DNA of 64,000 nt from Streptomyces olivaceoviridis (GTDB taxonomy: Bacteria; Actinomycetota; Actinomycetes; Streptomycetales; Streptomycetaceae): NCBI RefSeq assembly GCF_014650115.1, contig NZ_BMUI01000005.1, positions 372,001-436,000 on the forward strand, in the 5' to 3' direction. Made by a program: the position numbers and the translations under genes. Shown piece by piece: positions 51,284 through 59,500 of this stretch. The notes beneath the pieces were generated by a model. The model saw only the letters and a list, made by a program, of their open reading frames with translations, was not told the DNA's origin and ran no database searches. Numbering within the stretch: position 1 is the stretch's first letter; the number at the start of each line of letters is the position of its first letter.

Positions 51284-51319
51284 CGGGCGGTGTCCGCCCG
51301 CGCCCCCTGGAGGCCCCGC

Positions 51320-51754
51320 ATGCGCACCGCACTCCGTACCGTCGTCGCCGGCGTGGTGACCGCCGCCGCCCTCGCGCTCTGCGGCCCCGCCGGGGCGACC
51401 CCGGCCGGGCCCGGTGTGACGGCCCGGATCCTCGCGCAGACCACCGTCGGCGGCACCGACTACACCCTGCGGGAGATCACGGTCCCGCCCGGCCAGAGCA
51501 CCGGCTGGCACTACCACGACGGCCCGCTGTACGGCGTCGTCGAGCAGGGCACCCTCAGCCACTTCGACGCCACGTGCGGCTCGGACGGCGTGTACCGGAC
51601 GGGCGCGACGATCCGGGAGCCGTCCGGCAGCGATTACGTCCACATCGGCCGCAACCTGGGGGACACGCCGCTCGTCCTCGATGTGCTGTACGTGCTGCCG
51701 CACGGCTCCCCGTTCTCGCGGGACGCGCCGAACCCCGGCTGCGCGTTCCAGTGA
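51320..51754 (+). CDS. Secreted cupin-domain protein
   Basis: The 144-aa precursor has a signal peptide (LRTVVAGVVTAAALALCGPAGA). The cupin motif 1 appears as GQSTGWHYHDGPLYGVVEQGTL with two His, and motif 2 as SDYVHIGRNLGDTPLVL. It probably binds a metal in the cell wall or outside; activity unknown. Two Cys in the mature part could pair. It has its own ribosome site (GGAGG, 8 nt before ATG), so it is a separate gene although the upstream frame reads into it. Its stop touches the stop of the convergent SpoIIE gene. Confidence 0.85.
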   Translation: MRTALRTVVAGVVTAAALALCGPAGATPAGPGVTARILAQTTVGGTDYTLREITVPPGQSTGWHYHDGPLYGVVEQGTLSHFDATCGSDGVYRTGATIREPSGSDYVHIGRNLGDTPLVLDVLYVLPHGSPFSRDAPNPGCAFQ

Positions 51755-54070
51755 TCAGTCCCCGGGCAGCGGCTGCTCGGCCCAGATGGTCTTGCCGGCG
51801 CCGGTCTGCCGGCTGCCCCAGCGCTGGGTGAGCTGGGCGACGAGGAGCAGTCCCCGGCCGCCCTCGTCGTAGGCGTGCGCCCGGCGCAGGTGCGGGGAGG
51901 TGGAACTGGCGTCGGAGACCTCGCAGATGAGAGCGCGGTCGCGGATCAGCCGGAGCTGGATGGGCGGTTCGCCGTAGCGGATGGCGTTGGTGACGAGTTC
52001 GGTGACGAAGGCGGTCTCCGCCAGCCCCCAGGCCGCCAGTTGCCCGCCGGCCGCCTGCCGCAGGACGGCGACCTGGGCGGGGTCGGGCGGCACGTCCCAG
52101 GTGGCGACCCGGTCGGCGCCCAGGGCCCGGGTGCGCACGAGGAGCAGGGCGACGTCGTCGCCGGGCTGGTCGGGCAGGACGGCCTTCAGGACGTCGTCGG
52201 CGAGGGCTTCGAGGGAGGCGGCGGGTGCGGTGAGGGCGCGCCGCAGTTCCTCGGTGGCGCCGTCCAGGTCGCGCTCGCGGTCCTCGATCAGGCCGTCGGT
52301 GTAGAGGGCGACGACCGAGCCCTCGGGCAGTTCCCGTTCCGTCGCCTCGAACGGCAGTCCGCCGACGCCGAGTGGTGGCCCGGCGGTGACGGGGAGGAAC
52401 TCCGCGGTGCCGCCGGGCAGGACGACGGCCGGGGCGGGGTGGCCGGCGGCGGCCAGGGCGAGCCGGCGGGAGGCCGGGTCGTAGACGGCGTACAGGCAGG
52501 TCGCGCCGAGTTCGGCGACCTCTTCCCCGCTGTCGTCGGCGGCGAGGTGGGTGACCAGGTCGTCGAGGTGGGTGAGGAGTTCGTCGGGCGGCAGGTCGAC
52601 GTCGGCGAGGGTGCGGACGGCCGTGCGCAGCCGGCCCATGGTGGCGGAGGACTGGATGCCGTGGCCGACCACGTCGCCCACGACCAGGCCGACCCGGCCG
52701 CCGGAGAGCGGGATGACGTCGTACCAGTCGCCGCCGATGCCGGCCAGGGATCCGCTCGGCAGGTAGCGGTGGGCGACGTCGACCGCGGCCTGCCCGGGCA
52801 GGCCGCGCGGGAGCAGGCTGTGCTGGAGGGTGAGGGCGGTGGCGCGTTCGCGGGTGAAGCGGCGGGCGTTGTCGATGCAGACGGCGGCGCGGCTGGCGAG
52901 TTCCTCCGCGAAGACGGCGTCGTCGGGGCCGTAGTCGTCGGGGTGGCCCATGCGGACGCAGACCGCGACGCCCAGCGTGGTGCCGCGGGCCCGGAGCGGC
53001 ACCGCGATCATGGAGTGGGCGCCCTGCCGGAAGGGGCGGCCCCCGGGCGAGCGTGCGTTGCGTTCCGCCACCCACTGGACGAACTCGGGCTCGCCGGCCT
53101 GGCTGAGCACCGCGCGGCTCTCGTGCAGCGCGCGGGCGGGCGGGGAGGTCGGCTGGTAGACGTCGGTCTCGCCGAGGTACAGGGCCGCCGCGGGGTGGCC
53201 GGGGCGGTTGGAGCCGTGGGCGACGCGGCGCAGGACGACCCCGCCGTCCGGCGGCGTCGGCGGTTCGTCGGCGCCGAGCACCCAGTCGAGCAGGTCGACG
53301 CTGGCGAAGTCCGCGTACTGCGGGACCAGCACCGCGATCATCTCCTCGGCGGTGCCGATCACGTCCAGGGTGGTGCCGACGCGGGTCGCGGCCTCGTTCA
53401 GCAGGGCGAGGCGGCGCCGGGCCCAGTACTGCTCGCTGCTGTCGGACGCGGCGAGCGCGACCGCGGCCGGTTCGCCGGAGGCGTCGCGCACCGGCCACAT
53501 CTCGATGCTCCAGGCCTGTTCCTGGTCGAGGGCGGGGGCGGCGGTGTAGCTCTCGTAGCGGACGGGCCGGCCGGTCTCGGCGACCTCGCGCAGCTGGGCC
53601 AGGAAGCCACGGCTGTGCTCGGTGTCCGCGACGGTGTCCGGGAAGGACCGGCCGAGCAGCGCTTCCTCGGGAACGCCCATCGCATGGCAGGCGGCGGCGT
53701 TGACGCGCAGGTAGCGCTGGCGGAGGTCGAAGACCGACATGGACATGGACGCCTGCTCGAAGGCTCGGGCGGCCAGGGTGGTGCCCGGGGGCAGGGCCGT
53801 GACGACGTAGCCGGCGGGCTGTCCGGCGGCGCCGGTGAGCGGGCAGACGCTCAGGGGCAGCACGAGGCGGTGGCCGTCGTGGTGGCGCAGGGCGACCGGG
53901 CCGGCGGGGGCGGTGAGGATGTCGCCGGGGACGTCCTCGGCCAGCAGGTCCGTGGCGGGCCGGCCCACGACCTCGTCGGCCGGGTGGCCGGTGAGCAGCC
54001 GTGCTCCCTCGGTCCACCCGGTCACCGTGCCGTGCGCGTCGATGACCGCCACGGCGGCGACATCTTTCAT
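51755..54070 (-). CDS. Multidomain signalling protein: PAS-PAS-GAF-SpoIIE phosphatase-HATPase
   Basis: The 771-aa cytoplasmic protein has PAS (1-110, DAHGTVTGWTEGARLLTGHPADEVVG), a second PAS (115-225, VNAAACHAMGVPEEALLG), GAF (240-420, IAVPLRARGTTLGVAVCV), a PP2C domain (425-640: QHSLLPRGLP, GGDWYDVIPL, VGDVVGHGIQ, LYTDGLIEDRE, DDVALLLV) and an RsbW-like HATPase (655-771: FVTELVTNAIRYG, GRGLLLVAQL). It can thus both dephosphorylate a STAS protein and phosphorylate it or bind a sigma factor. The start is ATG 54070, likely leaderless (CATTCT, 7 nt, ATG). Confidence 0.93.
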   Translation of the reverse strand: MKDVAAVAVIDAHGTVTGWTEGARLLTGHPADEVVGRPATDLLAEDVPGDILTAPAGPVALRHHDGHRLVLPLSVCPLTGAAGQPAGYVVTALPPGTTLAARAFEQASMSMSVFDLRQRYLRVNAAACHAMGVPEEALLGRSFPDTVADTEHSRGFLAQLREVAETGRPVRYESYTAAPALDQEQAWSIEMWPVRDASGEPAAVALAASDSSEQYWARRRLALLNEAATRVGTTLDVIGTAEEMIAVLVPQYADFASVDLLDWVLGADEPPTPPDGGVVLRRVAHGSNRPGHPAAALYLGETDVYQPTSPPARALHESRAVLSQAGEPEFVQWVAERNARSPGGRPFRQGAHSMIAVPLRARGTTLGVAVCVRMGHPDDYGPDDAVFAEELASRAAVCIDNARRFTRERATALTLQHSLLPRGLPGQAAVDVAHRYLPSGSLAGIGGDWYDVIPLSGGRVGLVVGDVVGHGIQSSATMGRLRTAVRTLADVDLPPDELLTHLDDLVTHLAADDSGEEVAELGATCLYAVYDPASRRLALAAAGHPAPAVVLPGGTAEFLPVTAGPPLGVGGLPFEATERELPEGSVVALYTDGLIEDRERDLDGATEELRRALTAPAASLEALADDVLKAVLPDQPGDDVALLLVRTRALGADRVATWDVPPDPAQVAVLRQAAGGQLAAWGLAETAFVTELVTNAIRYGEPPIQLRLIRDRALICEVSDASSTSPHLRRAHAYDEGGRGLLLVAQLTQRWGSRQTGAGKTIWAEQPLPGD

Positions 54071-54123
54071 ACGCCCCAGAATGATCCGATTGTCCCGGCG
54101 CATCAAGCGGCGGGGTGTCCGCT

Positions 54124-54591
54124 TCAGCCCCGGTGGGCGCGGAGGGCGGCGAGGGCCCGGTCGGCGTGGGTGTTCATGCGCAGTTCGCTGCGGACGACCT
54201 CCAGGACGGTACGGTCCTCGGCGATCACGAAGGTGACCCGCTTGGTCGGGGCCAGGGAGAAGCCTCGCTTGACGCCGAACCGCTCGCGGACCGTGCCGTC
54301 GGCGTCGGAGAGCAGCGGCATCCCGAGACGGTGCCGGCCGGCGAACTCCTGCTGCTTGTCGACAGGGTCCCCGCTGATCCCGACGGGCCGGGCGCCCACG
54401 GCGGCGAACTCGGCGGCGAGGTCGCGGAAGTGGCAGGCCTCGGCGGTGCAGCCGGGGGTGAGGGCGGCGGGGTAGAAGAAGAGGACGACCGGGCCGTCGG
54501 CCAGCAGCTCGGTGAGCCGGCGGGTGGTGCCGGTCTCGTCGGGCAGGGCGAAGTCCTCGGCCTTGGCTCCGATCTCGACACGCTCGGTCAT
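54124..54591 (-). CDS. Peroxiredoxin (BCP/AhpC-TSA type)
   Basis: The 155-aa thiol peroxidase has the peroxidatic Cys48 and probable resolving Cys53 in FFYPAALTPGCTAEACHFRD, followed by VGISGDPVDKQQEFA and FGVKRGFSLAPTKRVTFVI. It reduces hydroperoxides at the expense of thioredoxin. GGGGAGG precedes the ATG. Its start overlaps the DoxX stop by 4 nt (ATGA), so the two are translationally coupled. Confidence 0.93.
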   Translation of the reverse strand: MTERVEIGAKAEDFALPDETGTTRRLTELLADGPVVLFFYPAALTPGCTAEACHFRDLAAEFAAVGARPVGISGDPVDKQQEFAGRHRLGMPLLSDADGTVRERFGVKRGFSLAPTKRVTFVIAEDRTVLEVVRSELRMNTHADRALAALRAHRG

Positions 54592-54968
54592 GACCGCGCC
54601 TCCCCGCCCCGGGCGACCGCGCGCGCCCACAGCACCAGCGGCACCTGGAGGGGCAGCCGGGTGAGGGCAGCCGCCCTGAGCGGCGCGGGCCGGTGGCGCC
54701 AGTCCACGGCCATCTGGACGTTGGCGGGGAACACGCCGACGAAGAATGCGGCCGCCGCCTTAGCGGCGAGCGCGCGGGTGCGGGGCGCCGCGATCCCGGC
54801 CGCGAGGGCCAGCTCGACGGCCCCGCTCCCGTACGTCCAGGCCCTGGGCGAGCCCGGCAGCGCACGGGGCACGGTCGCGTCGAACTGCCGCGGAACGGCG
54901 AAGTGGGCCACTCCGGCGGTCGCCAGCAGACCGGCGAGCAGCAGGGGTGAGCGTGGGGACCGGGGCAC
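54588..54968 (-). CDS. DoxX-like membrane protein
   Basis: The 126-aa protein has four predicted helices: LLLAGLLATAGVAHFAVP, TYGSGAVELALAAGIAA, LAAKAAAAFFVGVFPANVQMAVDW and RLPLQVPLVLWARAV. GVAHF and FPANVQMA are typical of the DoxX-like group found next to antioxidant enzymes. It is the first gene of an operon with the peroxiredoxin, hinting at a membrane role in redox homeostasis. AAAGGAGG precedes GTG 54968. Confidence 0.88.
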   Translation of the reverse strand: MPRSPRSPLLLAGLLATAGVAHFAVPRQFDATVPRALPGSPRAWTYGSGAVELALAAGIAAPRTRALAAKAAAAFFVGVFPANVQMAVDWRHRPAPLRAAALTRLPLQVPLVLWARAVARGGEARS

Positions 54969-55119
54969 GGTACCTCCTTTGGTGTCCTGCCGCCGGATAT
55001 TACTCGACGGTAGGCGCGGGTGTGGCCGTTCTCGGCAGACAGACACGGGTTGCGCACTCGGCCGACGGCGGGAGCGGAGGTGGCCGCTCCGCACCCGGCG
55101 ACCTGACCACCCGGGCCCG

Positions 55120-55540
55120 CACCGTCCGCTGCAAGGACGTCAGGCAGCAGGCCCGCGCGGCCCTGTCCGCGCTCGGCTTCGCCCACGACGTCGACCGGAC
55201 CGCGGGCTCGCTCACCGTCGCCGAACATGGTGAAGGTCGCCCGCGAGGTACGCCGGGGCGGCCGGATCCTCACCCTGGACGAGCCGACCGTCTGCCCCGG
55301 CGCGGTCGACGCCGACCGGATCCGCGCGCTGGTGCGCGGCCTCCGGGGAGGGCGTCGCGGTCGTCCACATCTCGCGCCACATCGACCAGGTGATGGCCGT
55401 CGTCGACCGGCTCACCGTGCTCCGCGACGGTACGGTCGTCCGCACCGCGCCCGCCGCCGAACTCGACCCGGCCGGGCCGGTCCGCGCGATGGCGGGCCGG
55501 GACGTGGTCTCCCGCCGGGCCGGACGCCCCGCCCCGCAGG
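55120..55540 (+). pseudogene. Remnant of a sugar ABC transporter ATPase (RbsA/XylG type)
   Basis: Translated pieces in three frames line up with the C-terminal half of one RbsA-type ATPase domain: ALSALGFAHDVDRTAGSLTVAE (signature region), then VKVAREVRRGGRILTLDEPT (Walker B), then EGVAVVHISRHIDQVMAVVD and RLTVLRDGTVV. Frame changes fall near 55226 and 55344. The Walker A part is missing. It is dead. Confidence 0.75.
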
Positions 55541-55573
55541 GCGAGGAGGGCATCCGTTCGCGGCGGCTCGGCC

Positions 55574-55760
55574 GTCACGACCCCGCTGATCACCACGCCG
55601 TCGTCGGGCGGGAAGAACCAGCGAGCAGCAGGGATGAGCGTGTATCCGGTGGGTTCCGGGGCGCCGTCGCACTCGCACAACTGCGACGAGCACGTGACCG
55701 TGCTGGAGGGCGAGGCGGAGGTGTGGGCGGACGGGTTCGTTCTCCACCAGCCGCTGGGCC
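55574..55760 (+). pseudogene. Remnant of a cupin-domain gene
   Basis: One frame reads TTPLITTPSSGGKNQ, then MSVYPVGSGAPSHSHNCDEH and VTVLEGEAEVWADG, a clear cupin motif 1 (HSHNCDEHVTVLEGE) of small sugar-locus cupins. The second half of the domain is not found downstream and there is no good start, so it appears truncated. It lies just after the ABC ATPase remnant in the same direction. Confidence 0.6.
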
Positions 55761-55867
55761 GGTGCCACCTCGCCGTGCGAGATCGCCTGCCGCGGCTGCG
55801 CGAGCGCGTGCTGTGTGGCCCAATGCCAACATTTTTGTCTGCAAGGACTCGGCCCCGGCGCCCCGGC

Positions 55868-56725
55868 TCATCCGGCCCGGTAGAGCTCGGTGAGCAGTTC
55901 CAGCACCGCCCGGAGGGCCGGGTGCGGATCGTCACGCCACCAGGCCAGCCGGACGGCGACGGGCTCGGCGTCGCGCACCGGCCGGTAGACGATCCCGGGC
56001 CTCGGGTACTGGTGCGCGGTGGACTCGGCGGTCACCCCGATCCCGCGTCCGGCGGCGATGACGGTGAGCCAGTCGTCGACGTCGTGGGTCTCCTCGGTGG
56101 CCGGCCGGGAGTCCGGCGGCCACAGGTCGGGGGTGGCCGTGCCGGTACGGCGGTCCACCAGCAGGAGCCGGGCGGCGAGGTCGGCCAGCCGCACGGATCG
56201 GCGCCGGGCGAGCGGGTCGTCGGCGGCGAGCGCGCACAGCCGCCGCTCCAGCCCGACGAGGGCGGTGCCGAAGCGCCGGTCGTCCAGCGGTCTGCGGACG
56301 ACGGCGAGGTCGCAGGCGCCCTCGGCGAGCCCGGCGGAGGGCGAGTTGACGCGGACCAGGTGCAGGTCGGTGTCGCGGTGGGCCGCGCTCCAGTGCCGCT
56401 GGAAGGCGACCGTGTGGCGGCCCAGCGCGGACCACGCGTAGCCGACGCGCAGCCGGGTGTGTCCCGAGGTGGCCTCCCGGACCAGGTCGGAGACGTCGGC
56501 GAGGACGCGCCGGGCCTGGGCCACCACGCGGGCGCCGGTGGCGGTGGGGGTCACCTCGCGGGAGGTGCGCCGCAGGAGTCGTACGCCCAGGGCGCGTTCG
56601 AGGGAGGCGACGGCGCGGGAGACGGCGGCCTGGGAGACGCCCAGGGCGATCGCCGCGTCCGTGAACGTGCCTTCGTCCACGATGGCCACGAGACAGCGCA
56701 ACTGGCGCAGATCGATGTCCTGCAT
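55868..56725 (-). CDS. LysR-family transcriptional regulator
   Basis: The 285-aa protein has the LysR HTH (LRQLRCLVAIVDEGTFTDAAIALGVSQAAVSRAVASLERALG) and an effector domain from about 80 (TRLRVGYAWSALGRHTVAFQ). The start at ATG 56725 lies 6 nt after TACGCT, a leaderless layout, and the same bases form a perfect 15-bp palindrome. It is divergent from an EamA transporter gene, which it probably controls. Confidence 0.9.
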   Translation of the reverse strand: MQDIDLRQLRCLVAIVDEGTFTDAAIALGVSQAAVSRAVASLERALGVRLLRRTSREVTPTATGARVVAQARRVLADVSDLVREATSGHTRLRVGYAWSALGRHTVAFQRHWSAAHRDTDLHLVRVNSPSAGLAEGACDLAVVRRPLDDRRFGTALVGLERRLCALAADDPLARRRSVRLADLAARLLLVDRRTGTATPDLWPPDSRPATEETHDVDDWLTVIAAGRGIGVTAESTAHQYPRPGIVYRPVRDAEPVAVRLAWWRDDPHPALRAVLELLTELYRAG

Positions 56726-56738
56726 ACGCTCAGCGTAT
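56724..56738. promoter_or_regulatory. Palindrome over the LysR start and -10
   Basis: ATACGCT, C, AGCGTAT: perfect 7-bp arms. It covers the -10 box TACGCT (56737-56732) and reaches the start codon of the LysR gene, so binding would block its expression. Confidence 0.6.
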
Positions 56739-56794
56739 AGATCGAGTGACGCATGCATTTTGCGCAAGCATGCCCTGCGCGCACGATCCCGGGC

Positions 56795-57697
56795 ATGGGA
56801 TCAGCTCTCGAACACCCCGTCGCGGCCGGGACCTTGACCGCGTCCGCGCCTTCGCCCCGGCCGCTGGCCGCGGTGGCCGCCATGGCCGGCAGCGGGCTGT
56901 CCAACCAGACCGGCGCCGCCGTCGGCGCGCTCGCCTTCCCCGTCCTCGGTCCCCTCGGTGTGGTGGCGGTACGGCAGTACGTCGCCGCGCTCGTCCTGCT
57001 CGCCGTGGCCCGCCCCCGGCTGCGCGGGTTCAGCTGGCCGCAGTGGTGGCCGGTGCTGTTGCTGGGCGGGGTGTTCGGCACGATGAACCTCAGCCTGTAC
57101 AGCGCCGTCGACCGGATCGGGCTGGGTCTCGCCGTGACCCTGGAGTTCCTGGGGCCGCTCACCGTCGCGCTCGCCGCGTCCCGGCGGCGGCTGGACGCCG
57201 GGTGCGCGGTGCTGGCCGGGGCCGGGGTCGTCGTCCTGCTGCGACCGCGCGCGTCCGCCGACTGCACCGGCATGGCCCTCGGCCTGGCCGCCGCGTGCTG
57301 CTGGGCGTCGTACATCCTGCTCAACCGGGTCGTCGGGCGGCGCATCCCCGGGGCGCAGGGCGCGGCGGCGGCCTCGGCCGTGTCCGCCCTGGCCTTCCTT
57401 CCCGTCGGCATCGCCGTAGTGATCGGCCGGCCTCCGACAGCCGGGGCCGTCCTGTGCGCCGTCGCCGCCGGGGTCCTCTCCTCCGCCGTGCCGTACCTGA
57501 GCGACCTGCTCACACTGCGCCGTGTACCGGCACAGACATTCGGCCTGTTCATGAGCGTCAACCCGGTCCTGGCGGCCGTGGTCGGCCGGGTGATCCTGGA
57601 CCAGGCCCTCGGCGCCGTGGAGTGGGCGGGCATCGGCGCGGTGGTGACGGCCAACGCCTTGAGCCTCACCACGCGGCACCGGCACGGACCGGCCTGA
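56795..57697 (+). CDS. EamA/DMT-family transporter (RhtA-like)
   Basis: The 300-aa inner-membrane protein has ten predicted helices in two EamA repeats: VAAMAGSGLSNQTGAAVGALAFPVLG, VFGTMNLSLYSAVDRIGLGLAVTLEFLGPLTVAL, LAAACCWASYILLNRVVG, YLSDLLTLRRVPAQTFGLFMSVNPVLAAVVG. RhtA-type members export amino acids such as threonine and homoserine. I prefer ATG 56795, preceded by CACGAT 7 nt upstream (leaderless); ATG 56753 would add 14 residues. It is divergent from the LysR gene. Confidence 0.9.
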   Translation: MGSALEHPVAAGTLTASAPSPRPLAAVAAMAGSGLSNQTGAAVGALAFPVLGPLGVVAVRQYVAALVLLAVARPRLRGFSWPQWWPVLLLGGVFGTMNLSLYSAVDRIGLGLAVTLEFLGPLTVALAASRRRLDAGCAVLAGAGVVVLLRPRASADCTGMALGLAAACCWASYILLNRVVGRRIPGAQGAAAASAVSALAFLPVGIAVVIGRPPTAGAVLCAVAAGVLSSAVPYLSDLLTLRRVPAQTFGLFMSVNPVLAAVVGRVILDQALGAVEWAGIGAVVTANALSLTTRHRHGPA

Positions 57698-58068
57698 CCG
57701 ACGCCCGCGCCGTGCCGGGGGGGGAGGCAGGAGGGGCTTCGGCGACTCCCACCGCGGCGCCACCGGCACCCGTCGCGATCACCCCGAGCGGCAACTGGTG
57801 GACCGGGCCGGCGACACACCGGTGCCGAGCCCGGCGGGGTAGCGGCCTCGGCCCGGATCTGATCATGGCCGCGCGTGGGGCCCGGGGCCCCGCCCCACAC
57901 GAGGCGTCCCCCAAACGCAGGGGTCTACGGCCGTGCGGCCACCCCCTGATCCCGGTCTTGCCCCGACCTGGTGGCCGGGCGGGGGCTGCACGACGCCGCG
58001 CTCCTCCTGCCGCGGAGGACGGCCGCGCGGGAGCCGGTCTCCGTGCCGGCCGGTCCGCGGGCCGCGCC
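57698..58068. other. Intergenic region between converging genes, no gene seen
   Basis: These 371 nt lie between the 3' ends of the EamA and RsbW-like genes. No frame has a ribosome site or normal codon use. It contains the hairpin at 57875-57898 and other GC-rich inverted repeats, consistent with 3' untranslated sequence. Confidence 0.4.
57875..57898. terminator. Hairpin in the 57.7-58.1 kb gap
   Basis: GTGGGGC pairs with GCCCCAC around a self-complementary GGGGCCCC core. It is a plausible transcription end for one or both converging genes. Confidence 0.4.
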
Positions 58069-58506
58069 TCAGACGCCGCGGACCGCGACGAGCTCCGCCC
58101 ACCGGGTGACCCCGCCACGGCGGACCCGTATGCCGTGCCGTGTCGCCAGGGCGTGCACGATCGCCTCGCCCCGGCCGTGTTCGTCCGGGTCCAGCCAGCC
58201 GAGCTGCTGCCCCGCCGGGCACGCGGGTCCCGTGTCGGTGACCTCCACGCGCAGCGTGCCGCCGCCGTCGCCCGCCTCCCAGGACAGCCGCAGCTCAGCC
58301 GGGGGCCGGGCGTGGATGATCGCGTTGGTGACAAGCTCCGACACCACCAGCAGCGCGTCCTCGACGATCTCCTCGGACACGTTCCAGTCGGCGAGGGCCG
58401 CCGCCGCGCACCGGCGCACGGCCGAGACGGCGCCGGGGGCGGGCGGCACCGGACACACCAGTTCGTGTGCCGCCGCCCGTAGCAGCGTATTGAGCTGTGC
58501 CGCCAT
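58069..58506 (-). CDS. RsbW-like HATPase (anti-sigma-factor kinase-type) protein
   Basis: The 145-aa protein is a single GHKL ATPase domain: LLVVSELVTNAIIHARP (N box), VEVTDTGPACP (G1) and GRGEAIVHALATRHG (G2). Streptomyces has dozens of such proteins that hold sigma factors or phosphorylate STAS partners. GGGAGAG precedes ATG 58506. No cognate STAS or sigma gene adjoins it, so its partner is unknown. Confidence 0.9.
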   Translation of the reverse strand: MAAQLNTLLRAAAHELVCPVPPAPGAVSAVRRCAAAALADWNVSEEIVEDALLVVSELVTNAIIHARPPAELRLSWEAGDGGGTLRVEVTDTGPACPAGQQLGWLDPDEHGRGEAIVHALATRHGIRVRRGGVTRWAELVAVRGV

Positions 58507-58675
58507 GTTCTCTCCCGATGATGTGGGCCGGCCGGGCGCGTGAATCGACACCTTGCCGGACTTCAGGAAACCTATGGAGACGAATCGGGCTGGTCAATGA
58601 ACGGCGGTCGGCATTACCGAACGCACCGCCCGGGACCCGTGTCCCGTCCGCGCGGCGAAGGTTCCGCAGCGGTAA

Positions 58676-58681
58676 TAGGCT
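58676..58681 (+). promoter_or_regulatory. Leaderless promoter -10 (TAGGCT)
   Basis: TAGGCT, 6 nt, ATG start of the IclR gene; no ribosome site. Confidence 0.6.
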
Positions 58682-58687
58682 CGCTTC

Positions 58688-59455
58688 ATGGCCGGCCCAG
58701 TCCAGTCGATCGAAAGGGCGGCGGCGATCCTGCGCCTGCTCGCCGGCGGCCCCCGCCGGCTCGGTCTCGGCGAGGTGGCGGCGTCGCTCGGGCTGGCGAA
58801 GGGCACCGCCCACGGCATCCTGCGCACGCTCCAGCACGTCGACTTCGTGGAGCAGGACGCGACCACCGGGAAGTACCAGCTCGGAGCCGCCCTGCTGCAC
58901 CTCGGCACCAGCTACCTGGACGTCAACGAACTGCGCTCGCGCTCCCTCAACTGGGCCGACGCCCTGGCCGCCCGCAGCGGGGAGGCGGTGCGCCTCGGCA
59001 CCCCCCTGGAGGGCAGCGTCCTCATCGTCCACCACGTGTTCCGGCCGGACGACACCTTCCAGACCCTGGACGTGGGCGCGCTGCTGCCCCTGCACGCCTC
59101 CTCTCTCGGCAAGGTCCTGCTGGCCTTCGGGACCGCGACCGTCGAGCCGGTCCGGCCACCGGGGCTGGAGGCGTACACCCGGCACACACTGGTCGATCCC
59201 GAGCGGCTCGCCCGGGCGCTCGCCGAGGTCAGGGAGCTCGGCTGGGCCGCCGAGATCCAGGAGATGAGCATGGGCGAGGCCGGGCTCTCGGCACCCATCC
59301 GGGGGCACGGCGGGCTCGTCGTCGGCGCCATCGGGCTGTCCGGGCCGGTCGAGCGGATCTGCGACAGCCAGGGACGGCCCCGCCCGCATCTGGTCAGCCT
59401 GATCCGGGAAGCCGCGCGGGCGATCTCCCGGGACCTGGGAGCCGCCCGCTGGTAG
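58688..59455 (+). CDS. gylR: IclR-family regulator, GylR-like
   Basis: The 255-aa protein has an IclR winged helix (VQSIERAAAILRLLAGG, LGLGEVAASLGLAKGTAHGILRTLQHV) and an effector GAF-like domain (LGTPLEGSVLIVHHVFRPDDTFQTLDVG, LPLHASSLGKVLLAF). Sequence and position before glycerol kinase match GylR, the glycerol-operon repressor of Streptomyces, which responds to glycerol 3-phosphate. The glycerol kinase gene starts 45 nt downstream. The mRNA looks leaderless. Confidence 0.9.
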   Translation: MAGPVQSIERAAAILRLLAGGPRRLGLGEVAASLGLAKGTAHGILRTLQHVDFVEQDATTGKYQLGAALLHLGTSYLDVNELRSRSLNWADALAARSGEAVRLGTPLEGSVLIVHHVFRPDDTFQTLDVGALLPLHASSLGKVLLAFGTATVEPVRPPGLEAYTRHTLVDPERLARALAEVRELGWAAEIQEMSMGEAGLSAPIRGHGGLVVGAIGLSGPVERICDSQGRPRPHLVSLIREAARAISRDLGAARW

Positions 59456-59500
59456 GCCGGGACAGCCGCCCCTCGATCCGTCGGAAGGACAGACCCGATC

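Noticed and set aside
51555..54017. 820-codon minus-strand open frame
   Set aside because: It is out of frame with the clearly conserved PAS-GAF-SpoIIE-HATPase gene and is Arg/Pro-rich.
55820..55862. Short coding-like string (PNANIFVCKDS) after the cupin remnant
   Set aside because: It is too short to assign to any family or to call a separate gene remnant.
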